The translations under genes and the position numbers were made by a program. From CAVRIA01 sp963721115 (lineage in GTDB: Bacteria; Desulfobacterota; Binatia; HRBIN30; CADEER01): 64,000 nt of DNA. Below the pieces are notes generated by a model, which ran no database searches, was not told the DNA's origin, and saw only the letters and a list, made by a program, of their open reading frames with translations. This document shows, in pieces, positions 1 to 9,847 of the stretch (within the stretch, counting starts at the first letter, position 1; every line of letters begins with the position of its first letter). The stretch covers positions 248,001 to 312,000 of the forward strand of contig CAVRIA010000004.1 in assembly GCA_963721115.1 (NCBI GenBank). The letters are read 5' to 3'.

Positions 1-512
1 CAGCGCTTGGTGCCGTTCAGACGGTAGCCGCCCGGCACCGGCCGGGCGCGCGTCAGCATGCCGCCGGGATTGGAGCCGAAATCCGGCTCGGTCAGACCGA
101 AGCAGCCGATCGCCTCGCCGCGCGCCAGGCGCGGCAGCCAGTGGCGCTTCTGCTCCTCGGAGCCGAAGGCGAAGATCGGGTACATCACCAGGCCGGACTG
201 CACGCTGACGAAGGAGCGCAGGCCGGAGTCGCCGCGCTCGAGCTCCTGGTTGATCAGGCCGTAGGCGACGTTGTTCAGCCCGGCGCAGCCGTACTCCTGC
301 GGCAGGTTGGAGCCGAAGAAGCCGAGCTCGGCGACGCGCGCGGCGATCTCGACCGGAAAGGTGCCGTTGCGGAAGTGCTCGGCCACGACCGGCAGGTACT
401 CGTTGTGGACGAACTGCCGGGCCGTATCGCGCGCCAGCCTCTCCTCCGGCTCGAGCAGCTCCTCGAGCTCGTAGTAGTCCGTCCCCTGAAACTTCGGCTC
501 GTTGCTCGACAT
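1..512 (-). CDS. Acyl-CoA dehydrogenase, glutaryl-CoA dehydrogenase-like (partial)
   Basis: Flavin-dependent acyl-CoA dehydrogenase; the stretches QEYGCAGL, ERGDSGLRS, SVQSGLVMYPI and GCFGLTEPDFGSNPGGM are those of the glutaryl-CoA dehydrogenase branch, which oxidises and decarboxylates glutaryl-CoA to crotonyl-CoA in lysine and aromatic breakdown. The ATG at 512 begins MSSNEPKF. About 170 N-terminal residues are present, with the FAD/substrate N-terminal and middle domains; the catalytic Glu lies beyond the window edge. It points the same way as the aldehyde dehydrogenase upstream at 2186. Family is clear; exact substrate is inference. Confidence 0.85.
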   Translation of the reverse strand, partial: MSSNEPKFQGTDYYELEELLEPEERLARDTARQFVHNEYLPVVAEHFRNGTFPVEIAARVAELGFFGSNLPQEYGCAGLNNVAYGLINQELERGDSGLRSFVSVQSGLVMYPIFAFGSEEQKRHWLPRLARGEAIGCFGLTEPDFGSNPGGMLTRARPVPGGYRLNGTKR

Positions 513-631
513 CGCCGTCCTCCGTTCTGCGCCCCCATTGATATCCAAGCGCCCGACCGGGCGCCACCGACCAACTGCAGGTTGTTGCGTTGTTGAGCTG
601 TTGGCTGTTGGGGTTGGAAGAAATCTGAAGT

Positions 632-778
632 CCGCGGCCAGGTGGCCGAGTCCGATTGAGCCACCGGATCGACCACCACCATTCTTGCGCATCTCGCCCG
701 AACCCCGTCTGCGGGCGCGTTCGAATCGAGCCGTGTGCTCGGAACGAGACGAGCGGTCGAAACACCTCGATCGAGACC
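632..778 (+). repeat. Dispersed intergenic repeat, copy A
   Basis: About 147 bp, matching the reverse complement of 25955-26099 at roughly 85 percent by eye. Two hairpins are retained in both copies: GGTGGC...GCCACC near 641-664 and CGGTCGA-AACACC-TCGATCG near 754-773. The minus strand reads VAQSDSATW in both copies, but no gene is supported. It sits between two minus-strand genes. Confidence 0.75.
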
Positions 779-791
779 ACCCCGAAGCGCC

Positions 792-2186
792 TCAAGCGTC
801 CGGGCTCTTCAGATGCCAGGCGCGCGGGCGGACGAAGCTGCGGATTCCCTGCCGGCCGAGCGTCACGCCGAGCCCGGAATGGCCGCGGCCGGACCACGGC
901 AGGCGCGGGCTGACCCGGTCGCAGCAGTTCCAGTACGAGGACCCGGTGCCGACGCGCTGCAGGATGCGGCGCGCGCGCTCCTCGTCGCGCGAGTAGACGC
1001 CGGCCGTGAGGCCGTACTCGGTGTCGCTCATCAGCCGCGCGGCCTCGTCGTCGTCCGCGGCCGGCTGGATGCCGATGACCGGTCCGAAGCTCTCGTCGCG
1101 CATCACCGCCATCCCGTGGTCGACATCGATCAGCACCGTCGGGGCGAAGAAGTTGCCGGGTCCTTCGATCCGTTCGCCGCCGCAGAGGAGGCGCGCGCCC
1201 CGAGCGACGGCGTCGCGCACCTGGGCTTCGATGACCTCGACCTGCGCGGGGCGGGTGAGCGGGCCGATGTAGGTGTCTTCGTCCGCCGGATCGCCGACGC
1301 GGAAGGCGCGCACCCGCGCGACGAAGGCCTCGACGAAGGAGTCGTAGGCGGCGCGGTGCACGTAGATGCGCTCGACCGCGCAGCAGCTCTGCCCGGTGTT
1401 GTAGAAGGCGCCGTCGGCGAGGGAAGCCGCGGCGGCAGCGATCGAGACGTCATCGCAGACGTAGGCCGGGTCCTTGCCGCCGAGCTCGAGCTGGGCGGGC
1501 AGAAGGCGCCGCGCCGCGGCGGCGGCGACCGCGCTCCCGGTGGCGTAGGAGCCGGTGAAGAAGACGCCGTCGATCGGCTGCTCGAGCAGGCGCGCGCCCG
1601 CGTCTCCGGCGCCGACGATCGGAATCATCACGTCCGGCGGCACGCCGGCCTCGTGCAGCAGCCGCGCGATCGCCAGCCCGGTCAGCGTCGCGTACTCGGA
1701 CGGCTTGTAGAGGACGGTGTTGCCGGTGAGCAGGGCGGGGGCGAAGACGTTGACGCCGACGAAGTACGGGTAGTTCCAGGCGGAGATGTTGGCGATCGCC
1801 CCGAGCGGGTCGTAGGTGATGCGCTCCCGCAGGCCGGCGGCCGGGTCGTCCCATACCGACTCCTCGGCCGTTGCGGCGGCGGCGTTCTCGACGAAGAAGC
1901 CGATGCGATCGCCGGTTGCCGCGATCTCGGCCCGCGCCTGCGCGATCGGCTTGCCGACCTCGCTGGTCAGCGTGCGGGCCAGATCCTCCCGTCGCTCGCC
2001 GAGCAGCTGCGCGAAGCGGAGCAGCGCCGCGCGGCGCGCTCCGGCGTCGGTGTACGCCCAGCGGTCTCGCGCGGCGCGCGCCAGAGCGACCTTGTGCGCG
2101 ATGTCCGCGGCGGAGTCCCGTTGCAGGCGTGCGATCTCTTCCCCGCTCGCCGGATCGAAGACGCACAGAGAATCGGTGCCGTTCAT
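792..2186 (-). CDS. Aldehyde dehydrogenase family protein
   Basis: NAD(P)-dependent aldehyde oxidation to the acid; cytoplasmic. The 464-residue protein shows the whole ALDH signature: N138 in SAWNYP, K161 in YKPSE, general base E234 in LELGGK, and nucleophile C268 in NTGQSC followed by a second Cys. The start is ATG 2186 after GGGAGGAAC. It ends in an ordinary short ALDH C-terminus. The substrate is not evident; the nearest style is succinate-semialdehyde/medium-chain type. Oddity: the reading frame is open upstream with no stop into the 3' part of the RlmL-like gene, so an automatic caller would fuse the two. Confidence 0.88.
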   Translation of the reverse strand: MNGTDSLCVFDPASGEEIARLQRDSAADIAHKVALARAARDRWAYTDAGARRAALLRFAQLLGERREDLARTLTSEVGKPIAQARAEIAATGDRIGFFVENAAAATAEESVWDDPAAGLRERITYDPLGAIANISAWNYPYFVGVNVFAPALLTGNTVLYKPSEYATLTGLAIARLLHEAGVPPDVMIPIVGAGDAGARLLEQPIDGVFFTGSYATGSAVAAAAARRLLPAQLELGGKDPAYVCDDVSIAAAAASLADGAFYNTGQSCCAVERIYVHRAAYDSFVEAFVARVRAFRVGDPADEDTYIGPLTRPAQVEVIEAQVRDAVARGARLLCGGERIEGPGNFFAPTVLIDVDHGMAVMRDESFGPVIGIQPAADDDEAARLMSDTEYGLTAGVYSRDEERARRILQRVGTGSSYWNCCDRVSPRLPWSGRGHSGLGVTLGRQGIRSFVRPRAWHLKSPDA

Positions 2187-2357
2187 GTTCCTCCCGATGG
2201 AGTCCCTCCCGGCGACCCGCCTCGGTTTCGACGACGGCGAGGCGACGGGGGGATCCTGCCTCGCTGGCCCGCGCGCCGCTGCGGCGGCGTTCGTTCCACC
2301 GCGGCGCGCGGGCTCGAGCTGCCAGCGCGGCCGGCTTCCTTCCGGCACCGGCTCGGT

Positions 2358-3498
2358 CGAGATCGGAAAGACGAGCAGCCGGCATTCGATGGCGCCGTTG
2401 AACAGGATGTGGCGGCGCGCCGGGCGCAGGCCGATGCGGCGCCCGAGCGCCATGTTGCCGGTGAGGACGTAGCCGGTCCAGCCGGGGAAGTGGCGGCGCA
2501 TGACGTCGCCGAGCCGTTGGTAGAGCGGAGCGAGAGCTTCGGCCTCGCCGAGGCGCTCGCCGTACGGTGGATTGGTCACCAGCACTCCGGCCGCCGGCGC
2601 CTCCCGGCCGGCAGGCGGCGAGCTCGCGCTTCTCGACGTGCACGAGCCCGCGCACGCCGGCCCGTTCGATGTTCTCCAGGGAGATGCGCACGGCGCGGGG
2701 GTCGGCGTCGTAGCCGCGGATGTCGGGCAGGCGGCGCCGATCGCGAATGCGGCGCTCTTCGGCCTCGCCGACGAGTCGCTTCCAGAGCTCCGGCTGGTGT
2801 CCGCGCCAGCCGAGGAAGCCGAAGTACTCGCGCCCGAGGCCGGGGGCGACGTCGGCCGCCATCAGGGCGGCCTCGATCGGGATCGTGGCCGAGCCGCACA
2901 TCGGATCGAGCAGCGGTGCGCGATCGCGCGCCAGGCGCGGCCAATCCGCCAACAGCAGCACGGCGGCGGCCAGGTTCTCCTTCAACGGGGCGACGGTGCG
3001 GGTCTCGCGGTAGCCGCGCCGGTGCTGGCTCTCTCCCGACAGGTCGATGCTGATCACCGCCCGGTCGCGGTGGACGTAGACGTTGACGCGCACGTCGGGT
3101 CGCGCCACCTCGATCGACGGGCGCGCGCCCGTCTCGTCGCGCAGCTGGTCGACGATCGCGTCCTTGGTCTTCAGGGCGCCGAACTGCGTATGCGTCAGGG
3201 CCGACTGCGAGCTGGAAAAGTCGACCGCCAGCGTCTCCTCGGCGCTCAGGTGGTCGCTCCACCGGACCGTCCGCACCCCGGCGTAGAGACCCTCGGCCGT
3301 CGGCGCGTCGAAGGACGCGAGGGGAAGCAGGACGCGGTTGGCGACGCGGGACCACAGACAGGCGCGGTACGCGACCTCGAGCGGGCCGGAGAAGGCCGCT
3401 CCGGCGCGCCGTTCCTCGACCGACGAAGCGCCGAGCTCGCGCAGCTCGGCCGCGAGCAGGGGCTCCATTCCCTTGGCAGTGGTGGCGAAGAGCTCCAT
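2358..3498 (-). CDS. RlmL-like THUMP/UPF0020 rRNA methyltransferase, frameshifted
   Basis: SAM-dependent RNA methyltransferase acting on 23S rRNA guanine N2 in the RlmL family. The N-terminus MELFATTAKGMEPLL is typical of RlmL, followed by a THUMP domain (to about residue 160) and the methyltransferase domain with DPMCGSATIPIEAA (SAM loop) and TNPPYGERLGE (catalytic NPPY). The NPPY part is one base out of frame with the N-terminal part; the switch is near 2590-2620 in a GC-rich run. No stop separates the C-terminus (about 2358) from the ALDH frame. Start: ATG 3498, or GTG 3516 overlapping the pseudouridine synthase stop as GTGA, which suggests translational coupling. Probably a sequence error rather than decay. 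Confidence 0.75.
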
Positions 3499-3512
3499 CG
3501 GTACGATGGCCG

Positions 3513-4277
3513 TCACTCTCTCACCGCCGTGCCGGCGCGGCGGAACGGCTGCACCTCCGAGGAGGCCAGCGGGCGCCAACGGCCCTCCGGCAGCGAGCCG
3601 AGGTGCAGGGCGCCGATCGCCTCGCGCAGCAGGTCGACCACCTCGAGGCCGACCTTGCGGCAGACGCGCCGGATCTGGTGCTTGCGCCCCTCGACCAGCA
3701 CGAAGCGCAGGCGGTCGGTGGCGACGCGCTCGACGCGCATCGGAAGAAGCGGCTTGCCGTCCAGGATGAGCGCCCCGCGCAGCTTGCGGATCTGCTCGTC
3801 GCGGACCTCTTCCGAGAGGCGCACGAGGTAGGTCTTCTCGATGCGGTTTCCGCCGATGATGCCGCGCGCCACGGCGCCGTCCTGGGTGAGGACGAGAAGG
3901 CCGCGGCTGGCGCGGTCGAGCCGCCCGGCCACCGACAGGCCGCGCGGATCCTTCAGAACGCGCCGCAGCGTCTCCGCTTCGATCTCCCCCGCGACGGTGT
4001 CGGCGCGCAACAGCTTCCAGGCCGGCGTCTGACCCGGCTCCGGCTGCGTGCTCACGACCCCGCTCGGCTTGTGCAAGGCGACGGTGAGCAAGGCGTTCAG
4101 CGCCGCGGCGCCGCTCTCCGCCACCGTGATCTCCGCGTCGACGGGCGCCTTCTGGCCCTGGCCGTCCACCACCTTTCCGTCGACCATGACCAGCCCCGCC
4201 TCGATGAGCTTCTCGGCCTCGCGGCGACTGCACAGCCCGCGCCGCGCCATCAGCTTGGCGATCCGCTCCTGGTTCAT
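3513..4277 (-). CDS. RluB/RluF-family 23S rRNA pseudouridine synthase
   Basis: Converts uridine to pseudouridine in 23S rRNA. The 254 residues consist of an S4 RNA-binding domain (about 1-50, MARRGLCSRREAEKLIEAG) and a PseudoU_synth_2 domain with catalytic D121 in GRLDRASRGLLVLTQDG and the C-terminal VEGRKHQIRR motif. Complete; ATG start at 4277. It is translationally coupled to the downstream RlmL-like methyltransferase, making a two-gene rRNA-modification unit, and is divergent from the HIT gene with 50 bp between starts. RluB versus RluE/F cannot be settled from motifs alone. Confidence 0.9.
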   Translation of the reverse strand: MNQERIAKLMARRGLCSRREAEKLIEAGLVMVDGKVVDGQGQKAPVDAEITVAESGAAALNALLTVALHKPSGVVSTQPEPGQTPAWKLLRADTVAGEIEAETLRRVLKDPRGLSVAGRLDRASRGLLVLTQDGAVARGIIGGNRIEKTYLVRLSEEVRDEQIRKLRGALILDGKPLLPMRVERVATDRLRFVLVEGRKHQIRRVCRKVGLEVVDLLREAIGALHLGSLPEGRWRPLASSEVQPFRRAGTAVRE

Positions 4278-4327
4278 TCCCCGCTCGCGCTTGCGCCTCG
4301 CGCGCGAGCGACTCTATTCTGCGCTCC

Positions 4328-4750
4328 ATGGCGGAGACGATCTTTCAGAAAATCATCGATGGCGAGGTGCCGTGTCATCGGATCTACGAGGACGAGCACG
4401 TCCTCGCCTTCCTGGATGTATTTCCGCTCAGCCGCGGCCACACGCTGGTCGTTCCCAAGGAGCCGGCCGAGCGTCTCGAGCAGCTGTCCGATGAAGCGGC
4501 TGCGGCGATCGGCCGCGTGCTGCCGCGCCTGTGCCGGGCGGTGCTCGCCGCCACCGGCGCCAAGGCCTACAACGTCTTGCAGAACAACGGCGCCGCCGCC
4601 CACCAGGCGGTCATGCACGTCCATTTCCACATCATTCCCAAGTACGGCGAGCACAACGGTCTCGGCCTCGTCTGGGAGCCGAAGGCGCTCGACCGGGATC
4701 GCGGCGCCGAGCTGGCCGCCGAGATCGCCGCCAAAGTCGAAGGTCCTTAG
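4328..4750 (+). CDS. HIT family hydrolase
   Basis: Nucleotide phosphoramidase/hydrolase of the histidine-triad superfamily, HINT type. The 140-residue protein carries the triad HVHFHIIP (H97, H99, H101, second His nucleophilic) and the usual N-terminus FQKIIDGEVPCHRIYEDE. Full length for the family, ATG start. It faces away from the pseudouridine synthase and is followed by a CAAC-rich intergenic stretch. Confidence 0.93.
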   Translation: MAETIFQKIIDGEVPCHRIYEDEHVLAFLDVFPLSRGHTLVVPKEPAERLEQLSDEAAAAIGRVLPRLCRAVLAATGAKAYNVLQNNGAAAHQAVMHVHFHIIPKYGEHNGLGLVWEPKALDRDRGAELAAEIAAKVEGP

Positions 4751-4754
4751 GGCA

Positions 4755-4826
4755 GGTCGTTGGTCGTTGTTGTCGGTTGTGTCCCTCCACACCAACAACC
4801 AACAACCCAACAACCAACAACCTGCT
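4755..4826. repeat. GTTG/CAAC-rich inverted low-complexity tract between convergent genes
   Basis: GTTGGTCGTTGTTG-type sequence on the left is mirrored by repeated CCAACAACC on the right, so the strand can fold into an imperfect hairpin between two convergent genes; a bidirectional terminator role is inference. Related tracts occur at about 586-620 and 26620-26660. Confidence 0.5.
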
Positions 4827-4829
4827 TCT

Positions 4830-5354
4830 TCAGTCATCGAGTGAGAAGACGGTGATCAGGTCGTCGCCGTTGCCGGCGCCGTGCACGGCCGGCACGCTCA
4901 GCACGAGGCGGCCGGGTCCGTTCTCCTGCGTCCACGCCTGGCAGGAGAAATTCTCGCCGCGCTCGTCGTGCGAGAACGTGTTCCCCGGCTCGTCGTTCGA
5001 GTCGAGGATCTGGGCGCGCGAAAGCGCGCTCACGAAGCCGAACGTCGCCAGGTTGCCCGGCGGGTGCTGATCGCAGGGCCCGGTGTCGATGCTGACCTCC
5101 GCCGGCAGCCCCTGCGTTCCGAAGCGCGCGTCGGGGGCGAGGAGGACGGCGCCGGCGCCCGCGTCGGGCTCGCCGGAGAGATTGACGCCGACGGGCCCGT
5201 TGCACACACCGGGATGGGGGTCCGTCGGTGCCTCGACCGTGCCGCCCGCCGCTTGACAGCTCTGTTCCGTGAAGCCGTTCACGCCGACCACGCCGATGTC
5301 GTGGTCCTGGGTGGAGACGATGCCGAGGTCGAAGCCGCCGTTGCAGGCGATCAC
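4830..5354 (-). CDS. Secreted dockerin-like protein, C-terminal part
   Basis: The frame opens at a GTG and continues the domain of the upstream fragment (IACNGGFDLGI, TQDHDIGVVGVNGF, HPGVCNGPVGV, LVLSVPAVHG). It is the C-terminal half of one secreted protein with 5351-6697: a third frame between them supplies CIKPIVPV, so two single-base shifts near 5365 and 5405 split the gene. The domain is unrecognised; it has paired Cys residues and an acidic tail. Not an independent gene in my reading. Confidence 0.6.
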   Translation of the reverse strand: MIACNGGFDLGIVSTQDHDIGVVGVNGFTEQSCQAAGGTVEAPTDPHPGVCNGPVGVNLSGEPDAGAGAVLLAPDARFGTQGLPAEVSIDTGPCDQHPPGNLATFGFVSALSRAQILDSNDEPGNTFSHDERGENFSCQAWTQENGPGRLVLSVPAVHGAGNGDDLITVFSLDD

Positions 5355-6697
5355 GCCCGCGCCGAGCTACCGGAACGATGGGCTTGATACACAAGATGAA
5401 TCTCCCAAGGGCGTGCCAGGGGCAGCGACAGGTAGGTCGACGAGCCGGTCACGTCGATCACCGCGATGCCGGTCTTGGAATCGGGCACACCGGCGGTCAG
5501 GTCGAGGAAGCCCTGGAATCCCGTGAACGTCGAGCCGGGCAGCAGGCTGAGCTGACTCGCGGGCGAGAGCGAGAAGTGGCGGGTTCCGAGCCCGGGGGTG
5601 GCGGTCGCGGTGGATGTCGCGGTCGCGGTTCGGGTGGCGGTTGCCGTCGGTGTCGGCGTCGGCGTCGAGGTCGTCGTCGGCGTCGGGGTCCGCGTCTGCG
5701 TGGCGGTGGGAGTTCGCGTCGGAGTGGAGGTCGATGTCGTCGTGGTCGTGGACGTCGCCGTGCTCGTTGCGGTGGCGCTGCGCGTGGGCGTTGCGCTCGC
5801 CGTCCCGGTCGCGGTGGGGGTCGCGGTCCGGGTCCATGTCGGCGTCGCCGAGGGGAGTGGCGTCGACGTCGGCGAAGCCGACGCGCTGGAGGTCGACGTC
5901 GCGGTGGGAGTCGAGGTGGGCGTGCGCGTGCCGGTGGCGCTCGGCGTTGCGGTGCCGGTGCGGGTCGCGGTGCCGGTGCGGGTGTGCGTGGTGCCGGTGA
6001 AGGTCGGCGTCGATGTCGGCGTCGCCGTGCCCGACGCGCTCTCCGTGGGTGTTGCCGTGCGGGTGGCCGAGAGGGTCGGTGTCGCGGTGGCCGTTCCCGG
6101 CGCGGCCGTCGGGGTTGCCGACGGCTCCGTCGCGGTCGGGCCGGGGGAGGATGTTTCCGTCGCGGTCGGCTCGGGGGACGACGTCACCGTTGCGGGCGGG
6201 GTCGTCGTCGGGGCCGGCGCGGTCGCCGTAGGCGGAGCGGCTTCGGTTTCGCTCGCGGCCGGCGATGCGGTGGGTGTCGACTCGGACGTGGCGGAGGGGG
6301 TCGCCGACGGAGAGCCGGGAGATGCCGGCGTTGCCGTCGCGAGCGGTGTGGGACAGCCCTCCAGGGCCGCCGAAACGGCCCGAACCAGCTCTTCGATGGT
6401 TACGGTGCCGTCCCCGTTGGCATCGGCGACCGGGCACTGCTCCAGTCCGATCCCGCCGAGGGCGATGCCGACCTGGGTCACGAGCTCGTCGATGGAGACC
6501 GTGCCATTGCCGTCGCAATCACCGGCGCAACCGGTCGCCGCCGCGGCGACCGCCGCGCCCGCGAAAGCGAAGTATCCGAAGGCGGCGATCAGGGGCAGCG
6601 CGGCGAGCGCGCGATGGATTGGGGAAGCCGTGTGGTCACCTCTCGTCGAGCCGTGTGAGAACGCCAATCCATAGCGAAAATCGGCATCGCACGCCAT
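5351..6697 (-). CDS. Secreted protein with two dockerin-like EF-hands and a long Thr/Pro/Ser linker
   Basis: Layout: ATG 6697, hydrophobic export segment around residues 30-55 (ALPLIAAFGYFAFAG), two calcium-loop repeats (DCDGNGTVSIDEL and DANGDGTVTIEEL), a linker of about 270 residues made almost only of Thr, Pro, Ser and Ala, then FSLSPASQLSLLPG beginning a globular domain that continues in 4830-5354. Calcium binding by the loops is family knowledge; function is unknown. The first 25 residues before the signal segment may not be translated. Two frame breaks near the 3' end. The V-rich long frame on the opposite strand is a shadow of the linker. Confidence 0.7.
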   Translation of the reverse strand: MACDADFRYGLAFSHGSTRGDHTASPIHRALAALPLIAAFGYFAFAGAAVAAAATGCAGDCDGNGTVSIDELVTQVGIALGGIGLEQCPVADANGDGTVTIEELVRAVSAALEGCPTPLATATPASPGSPSATPSATSESTPTASPAASETEAAPPTATAPAPTTTPPATVTSSPEPTATETSSPGPTATEPSATPTAAPGTATATPTLSATRTATPTESASGTATPTSTPTFTGTTHTRTGTATRTGTATPSATGTRTPTSTPTATSTSSASASPTSTPLPSATPTWTRTATPTATGTASATPTRSATATSTATSTTTTTSTSTPTRTPTATQTRTPTPTTTSTPTPTPTATATRTATATSTATATPGLGTRHFSLSPASQLSLLPGSTFTGFQGFLDLTAGVPDSKTGIAVIDVTGSSTYLSLPLARPWEIHLVYQAHRSGSSARA

Positions 6698-6789
6698 GCG
6701 GCCCGGTGCGAGATCGATGCGCCCGATCGACGTTTTCCTGCCTTGCCGAGCGTGTGCATCGGTGCGACCGGCGTGCTACGGCCGGCCCG

Positions 6790-7289
6790 ATGAAGCGCCT
6801 CCGCGCCAGCCTGGCTCGCGTCGCGTTGGTTCTGGCGGCGATTCTCGCGTTCGAGCTGGCGGCGCCGCGCCCAGGGCCTGGTGTTCCACCACCACGCGGG
6901 GGGTGATCGCCCGCACGTTCACCTCATTGATGACGGCATCTCGGCTCTCTACGCAGAAGCCGTCGCCGGCCACGACCACGTCCACCACCACCATCCCCAT
7001 CCCCCACCCTCACGCTCACTTCGGGGTCGAACGCGGCCTGAGCGCTGCTCACCATCATCACGACCGGCACGAGTACAGGGACGGCCGCCCGTCCCTCTAT
7101 GCCGCCGCCGAAGACGCCGGCCACTGGCACACGCAGTCGCGCTATCGTCATCTCGTCGTCTCGCACGGCGAGTCCCTGCAACGCGCTCCGCTGGTGCTCG
7201 CGGCCGGGGTTTGCCCGGGATGGCATCCTCCCCACTGTCCTCCCGCCCTGCCGCAAGCGCGGGCGCCGCCTCCGCCGTCCGCTCTCTGA
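6790..7289 (+). CDS. His-rich secreted protein, probable metal binder (frameshifted)
   Basis: MKRLRASLARVALVLAAIL is a signal/anchor segment from ATG 6790. Shifting frame near 6880 gives HHHAGGDRPHVH and HDHVHHHHPH; shifting again near 7010 gives HAHFGVERGLSAAHHHHDRHEY and on to a stop at 7289. All three frames join into one His-rich polypeptide of about 165 residues, and both breaks lie by C or G runs, so sequencing indels are likely. Periplasmic location and Zn/Cu/Ni binding are inference from composition. It is the first gene of a unidirectional set with the TonB receptor 125 bp downstream. Confidence 0.6.
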
Positions 7290-7413
7290 GCGGAACGCCG
7301 AAACGAAGACCCAATTCGGAACGACAAGCCGATCCACGCTACCCGTGTGTCCTGGGCGGACCTGCGTCCGGCCGGACCCGGGCAGGGGTGCGACTCGGAG
7401 GAGGGACTCGCTC

Positions 7414-9767
7414 ATGCGATTGAAGCTCGTCGTGCTCAGCCTCATCTACGCCGTGTGCGGGATGGGCATTGCGGGCGCCCAGGAGGCGCCGGAGGTGGAC
7501 CAGAGCGACCGCGCGAAGGCCGCGCGGGAGCAAGCGGAGGAGCAGGAACAACGGACAAAAGGCAAAGACTCAAAAGCGAAGACGTCAGAAGGAGGAGCCG
7601 CAGCCGGTGAGTCGGAGAAGCGCTCCGATGATGGGCTGGTTCAGCTTCCGGAAGTCGTGGTGGAAGCGAAGCGGCCGCTGTCTGCAGCGTCGTCGGACGA
7701 GATCCGCGCCCAGGACTACGAGCTGCGGCCGCACGCGACCACGATGGAGATTCTCAACAACGTGCCCGGACTGGTGGTGGCACAGCATCAGGGCGGCGGC
7801 AAGGCGGCTCAGTACTTGATCCGCGGTTTCGATGCCGATCACGGCACCGACTTTGCCGTCTTCGTCGACGACCTGCCGGTGAACCTGGTCTCGCACGCTC
7901 ACGGCCAGGGCTATGCCGATCTCAACTTCCTCATCCCCGAAACGGTCGACCGGCTGCGGCTCTACAAGGGCCCCTACTTTGCCGAGCTGGGCGACTTCGC
8001 CACCGGCGGCGCCCTGCGCATCATTACCAAGGATGAGTTCGAGGAGAACTTCGCGCGCGCCGAGGGAGGATCGTTCGATACGCAGCGCTATGTGCTCGGT
8101 GGATCGCCGCCCCTGAGCTGGGCCAAGACCCTCGTCGCGGCGGAGGCCTATTTCTCCAACGGCCCGTTCGACAACCCGCAGAACCTGTCGCGCTACAATG
8201 TCTTCACCAAGCTCACCCTATCGCCGACGACCGATCATGTCCTGTCTCTCTCCGGCTCGGTCTATGCCAGCGATTGGGATGCCTCGGGCCAGATTCCGCT
8301 GCGCGAGGTGAAGGCGGGGCAGCTGGACCGCTTCGGCTCGATCGATCCGACCGAGGGTGGCAAGACCGATCGCGAGAACCTCAACCTGCAGTACACGTAC
8401 GCGCCGAGCGACCAGGAGACGTGGTGGTTCCAGCTCTACGGCAGCCGCTACTCCCTCCGGCTGTACTCGGACTTCACGTTTACCGGGAGGCCGGCCTGCG
8501 CTTCGTACAGAGGCCGGATGGAACCTTCTTCGACAGCTGCGCCGGGCTGCAGTGTCTGCCCGTCGATCCGTCGGCAAACTACATTCCCGGGGACGGAATC
8601 GACCAGGACGACCAGCGTCTTCTGTTCGGCGCGCGAGGGCGCTACACGCGATTCTGGGCGGTCGGGCCGGTGCCTGTGCAAAGCGAGGTGGGTCTGGAGA
8701 CGCGGCGCGACGACGCCGACGTGGCGTTGCACCGGCAGGTTCGGCGGCAGCGCTTCTACGCCATCAACGACCTCGCCGTCGGGGAGCAGTCCGTGAGCGG
8801 CTTCATGAGGCACCAGATCTTCTTGGCCGATTGGATCCGTCTCGAGGTCGGCCTGCGCGGTGACGTCTACTTCTTCGACGCCCGCAACCGCTTGCCGGCG
8901 CAGGCGCCCGATCGCAACTTCCAGGCGGTGCCGATCAGCGGCAACAACATCGACTCGATCGTCAGCCCCAAGCTTAACCTGATCCTGATGCCGGTGCCGG
9001 ATACCGACGTGTACCTGAACTTCGGCACCGGCTTTCACTCCAACGACATTCGCTCGGTGCTGCTCAGCGGCCAGGACGGGCTGGTACGGGCACTCGGCTA
9101 CGAGCTCGGTGTGCGCACGCACCAGCTCGACCGGCTCGACGTGGCGGCGGCGCTTTGGCTGCTCGACCTGGACAGCGAGCTGGTGTTCTCCGGGGACGCC
9201 GGGGATGTCGACGCCGACCGCGATCCGGTGACCGGCAGCTACGTTCCCAGCGGCGCGACGCGCCGCTGGGGAGTGGACTTCGAGGCGCGATTCCGGTTCA
9301 CCGACTGGCTGGTGCTCGACTACGATCTCTCCTGGACCGATCCGCGCTTTCGCTCCAGCGGTCTGGCCGTTCCGCTGGCGCCGACGCTGTTGATGAACGG
9401 TGGCCTCACCGCAGATCTGCACAACGGCTTCTCCGCCGCCCTTCGCTTTCGCCATCTCGGCGCTCGCCCGGCCAACGAGGATCGGACGCTGACGGCGAAC
9501 GGCTACACGCTTCTCGACCTGCTGGCGAAGTACCGCTGGCGAAGGGTCGAGGTCTCGCTGGCCCTGCTCAACTTGACGGATACGCACTGGCGCGAGGCGC
9601 AGTTCTCCGACAACACCTGTGTGCTCGGGGAGGAAGGGAGCGGCCAGCCCTGTCCCAATACGGGGAGCAACCCCTACACCGGGAATGGAGCCGACGGGGT
9701 GGAGGACATTCACTTCACGCCGGGAAACCCGTTCGGGGTGCGTGGGGGCCTGACCGTGTACTTCTGA
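7414..9767 (+). CDS. TonB-dependent outer-membrane receptor (one frameshift)
   Basis: About 784 residues. ATG 7414 follows GGAGGAGGG at good spacing; the signal peptide ends near AQEAPE. A charged E/K/Q-rich stretch precedes the TonB-box-like LPEVVVEA, then the plug domain (TMEILNNVPGL, YLIRGFDADHGTDFAVFVDD, VSHAHGQGYADL, DFATGGALRI) and a 22-strand barrel ending in the aromatic terminus GVRGGLTVYF. A one-base break near 8485 in a GGG run joins two frames. The plug's SHAHGQGY and the His-rich, TonB and MbnP-family neighbours suggest metal or metallophore uptake; the substrate is unproven. Confidence 0.88.
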
Positions 9768-9847
9768 ACGGACGAGACGCGAAGAAGACGAAAAGGGGAC
9801 CGAGAGCGGGATGGAACGAGCGGGCGCGACTGCCTGGCGATCTGACG

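Noticed and set aside
735..3053. 772-codon plus-strand frame
   Set aside because: Antisense to the aldehyde dehydrogenase and RlmL-like genes, which have full catalytic motifs; Arg/Ala/Gly-rich with no family signal.
5598..6674. Long Val-rich plus-strand frame
   Set aside because: Mirror image of the Thr/Pro/Ser linker of the secreted protein on the other strand.
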